Shown here: one piece after another, positions 63,068-64,000 of the stretch
How the letters are laid out: each line of letters opens with the position of its first letter
Numbering within the stretch: position 1 is the first letter of the stretch
Assembly: GCA_023664945.1 (NCBI GenBank)
Contig: JAMPER010000001.1
Location: forward strand, 1,065,473-1,129,472
Source of the DNA: Alistipes senegalensis
GTDB lineage: Bacteria > Pseudomonadota > Gammaproteobacteria > Burkholderiales > Burkholderiaceae_D
Reading direction: 5' to 3'
DNA length: 64,000 nt
Translations under genes and position numbers: made by a program
Notes under the pieces: model-generated
Told to the model about the DNA's origin: nothing
The model's database searches: none
What the model saw: only the letters and a program-made list of their open reading frames with translations

Positions 63068-64000
63068 TCAATGAACATCATGCGGCCGTACGGCATGCCA
63101 TTCGCCGCAACCGCATCTCCCATCCCCGTCTTCCGTTCCGTTGATAATCTGGTCAACCAGGTAATCGGCTACCTGTGACAGTGGAACCCGGCTCTGGTTG
63201 TTTTCCATATCCGAAGAACGCAACGCCTTGATACTGGCATGGTTCCCCCTGACTTCATCTTCGCCAAGAATAACGGCAAAAGCGGCGCCACTGTCATCCG
63301 CACGCTTCATCTGCGCCCTAAAACTGCTGCCGGCCGCAGCAGGAGAGCAGTGCAGTATTACATCAAGTCCGGTATTGCGCAAGACTTCTGCCAGAGAAAA
63401 CGCCTCCAGCATAGCCTCCTCACCCTGGTGAACCACATAAACATCAGCATGCTCACCCCCGGCAGCGCCGTCCTGCTCTTTCATCAATTCAATGAGCCGT
63501 TCTACTCCCAGTGCAAAACCGCAGGAAGGTGTCGGCCGGCCGCCAAGCATTTCAATCAGCGGATCATACCTGCCGCCGCCGCAAATCGTTCCCTGTGCGC
63601 CCAGTTCGTTGCTGATCCACTCAAAAACGGTCCGGTTGTAATAATCCATTCCCCTGACAAGCCGGGGATTAATAGTAAACGGAACATGATTATGCTGCAA
63701 AATACGTTGCAATCCTTCAAAATGCTGCAACGAATCCTGATCCAGATAATCAAGCAGCCGCGGTGCCGCATTCACCATTTCCTGCATAGCCGGATTTTTG
63801 GTATCCAGAATACGCAGGGGATTGGCATAAAGCCGCCTTTTTGCATCGCTGTCCAGCTTGTCTTCATGCTTTTCAAAATAAGCAATCAAATCAGCACGAT
63901 GGCGGTTTCTTTCTTCCGCATTGCCAATAGAATTGATTTCCAGCCGGATATTTTTCAGTCCCAGATCATCCCAAAGACGCTGGCACAACATAATTAACTC
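63068..64000 (-). CDS. hisS: Histidyl-tRNA synthetase, C-terminal part (runs off the window)
   Basis: About 310 residues are present; the N-terminus is outside. Motif 2 is beyond the edge, but HisA-type [13 protein letters not shown] and motif 3 [14 protein letters not shown] plus [13 protein letters not shown] are visible, then the anticodon-binding domain ([12 protein letters not shown]). The end runs on past the usual end of the enzyme as a roughly 20-residue tail with CGCG and two His. It charges tRNA-His. Confidence 0.95.
   Translation of the reverse strand, partial: ELIMLCQRLWDDLGLKNIRLEINSIGNAEERNRHRADLIAYFEKHEDKLDSDAKRRLYANPLRILDTKNPAMQEMVNAAPRLLDYLDQDSLQHFEGLQRILQHNHVPFTINPRLVRGMDYYNRTVFEWISNELGAQGTICGGGRYDPLIEMLGGRPTPSCGFALGVERLIELMKEQDGAAGGEHADVYVVHQGEEAMLEAFSLAEVLRNTGLDVILHCSPAAAGSSFRAQMKRADDSGAAFAVILGEDEVRGNHASIKALRSSDMENNQSRVPLSQVADYLVDQIINGTEDGDGRCGCGEWHAVRPHDVH

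Overview
The window is core chromosome from a betaproteobacterium of the order Burkholderiales, most likely Oxalobacteraceae and possibly Oxalobacter. This rests on gene order and protein character recalled from memory, not on a search: hisS-yfgM-bamB-der-hfq-hflX-hflK-hflC-hisZ-purA, smc-zipA-ligA-galU, and the ftsH/rlmE/yhbY/greA/carB block. I see no prophage, insertion sequence, CRISPR array, toxin-antitoxin pair or other defence locus. Coding density is very high, with several head-to-tail overlaps and tail-to-tail overlapping or abutting genes.

Layout. 1-12 kb is mostly minus strand: the start of ftsH, rlmE, greA, carB, carA, trpS, an M50 membrane protease, yciO, htpX, rnm and an alpha/beta hydrolase, with yhbY on the plus strand. 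12-21 kb is mixed: hslO, a lone yjfB-like gene, tRNA-Arg(TCT), prfB with its programmed frameshift, lysS, an NlpE-like lipoprotein, thiD, a COG2509-type flavoprotein, an NlpC/P60 hydrolase and a decayed aldo/keto reductase pseudogene. 21-26 kb is a nitrogen cluster, glnA-ntrB-ntrC, with a near-perfect sigma-54 promoter and NtrC palindrome, followed upstream by a CinA-type gene. 26-29 kb holds an FKBP isomerase, radC, ispH and glk. 29-35 kb is a plus-strand series yebC-purD-nadD-rsfS-rlmH-maf-rng. 35-40 kb holds an LTA-synthase-like sulfatase-fold enzyme, ugd, an unknown membrane protein and tRNA-Ser(CGA). 40-44 kb is map-glnD-rluF-like; 44-52 kb is smc-zipA-ligA-galU-def; 52-53.6 kb is a PBP7-like peptidase; the rest is the hisS-to-purA operon.

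How it fits together. Nitrogen control is represented by the GlnD sensor, the NtrB/NtrC two-component pair, and glutamine synthetase with its adenylylation tyrosine and sigma-54/NtrC-type promoter. Translation and ribosome maturation dominate elsewhere (RF2, LysRS, TrpRS, HisRS, RlmE, RlmH, YhbY, RsfS, Der, HflX, RNase G, RNase AM, MAP, deformylase). Envelope and membrane quality control is the third theme (FtsH, HflKC, HtpX, BamB, YfgM, PBP7, NlpC/P60, NlpE-like, GalU/Ugd).

The most notable signals are: prfB, whose frameshift site carries UAA instead of the usual UGA; a TrpRS with a four-cysteine motif like that of iron-sulfur TrpRS; a terminator-like hairpin directly in front of hslO; the carAB promoter embedded in the trpS terminator, followed by a leader palindrome; a strong terminator between glnA and ntrB; and the aldo/keto reductase remnant. 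I did not find a convincing undescribed multi-gene system.
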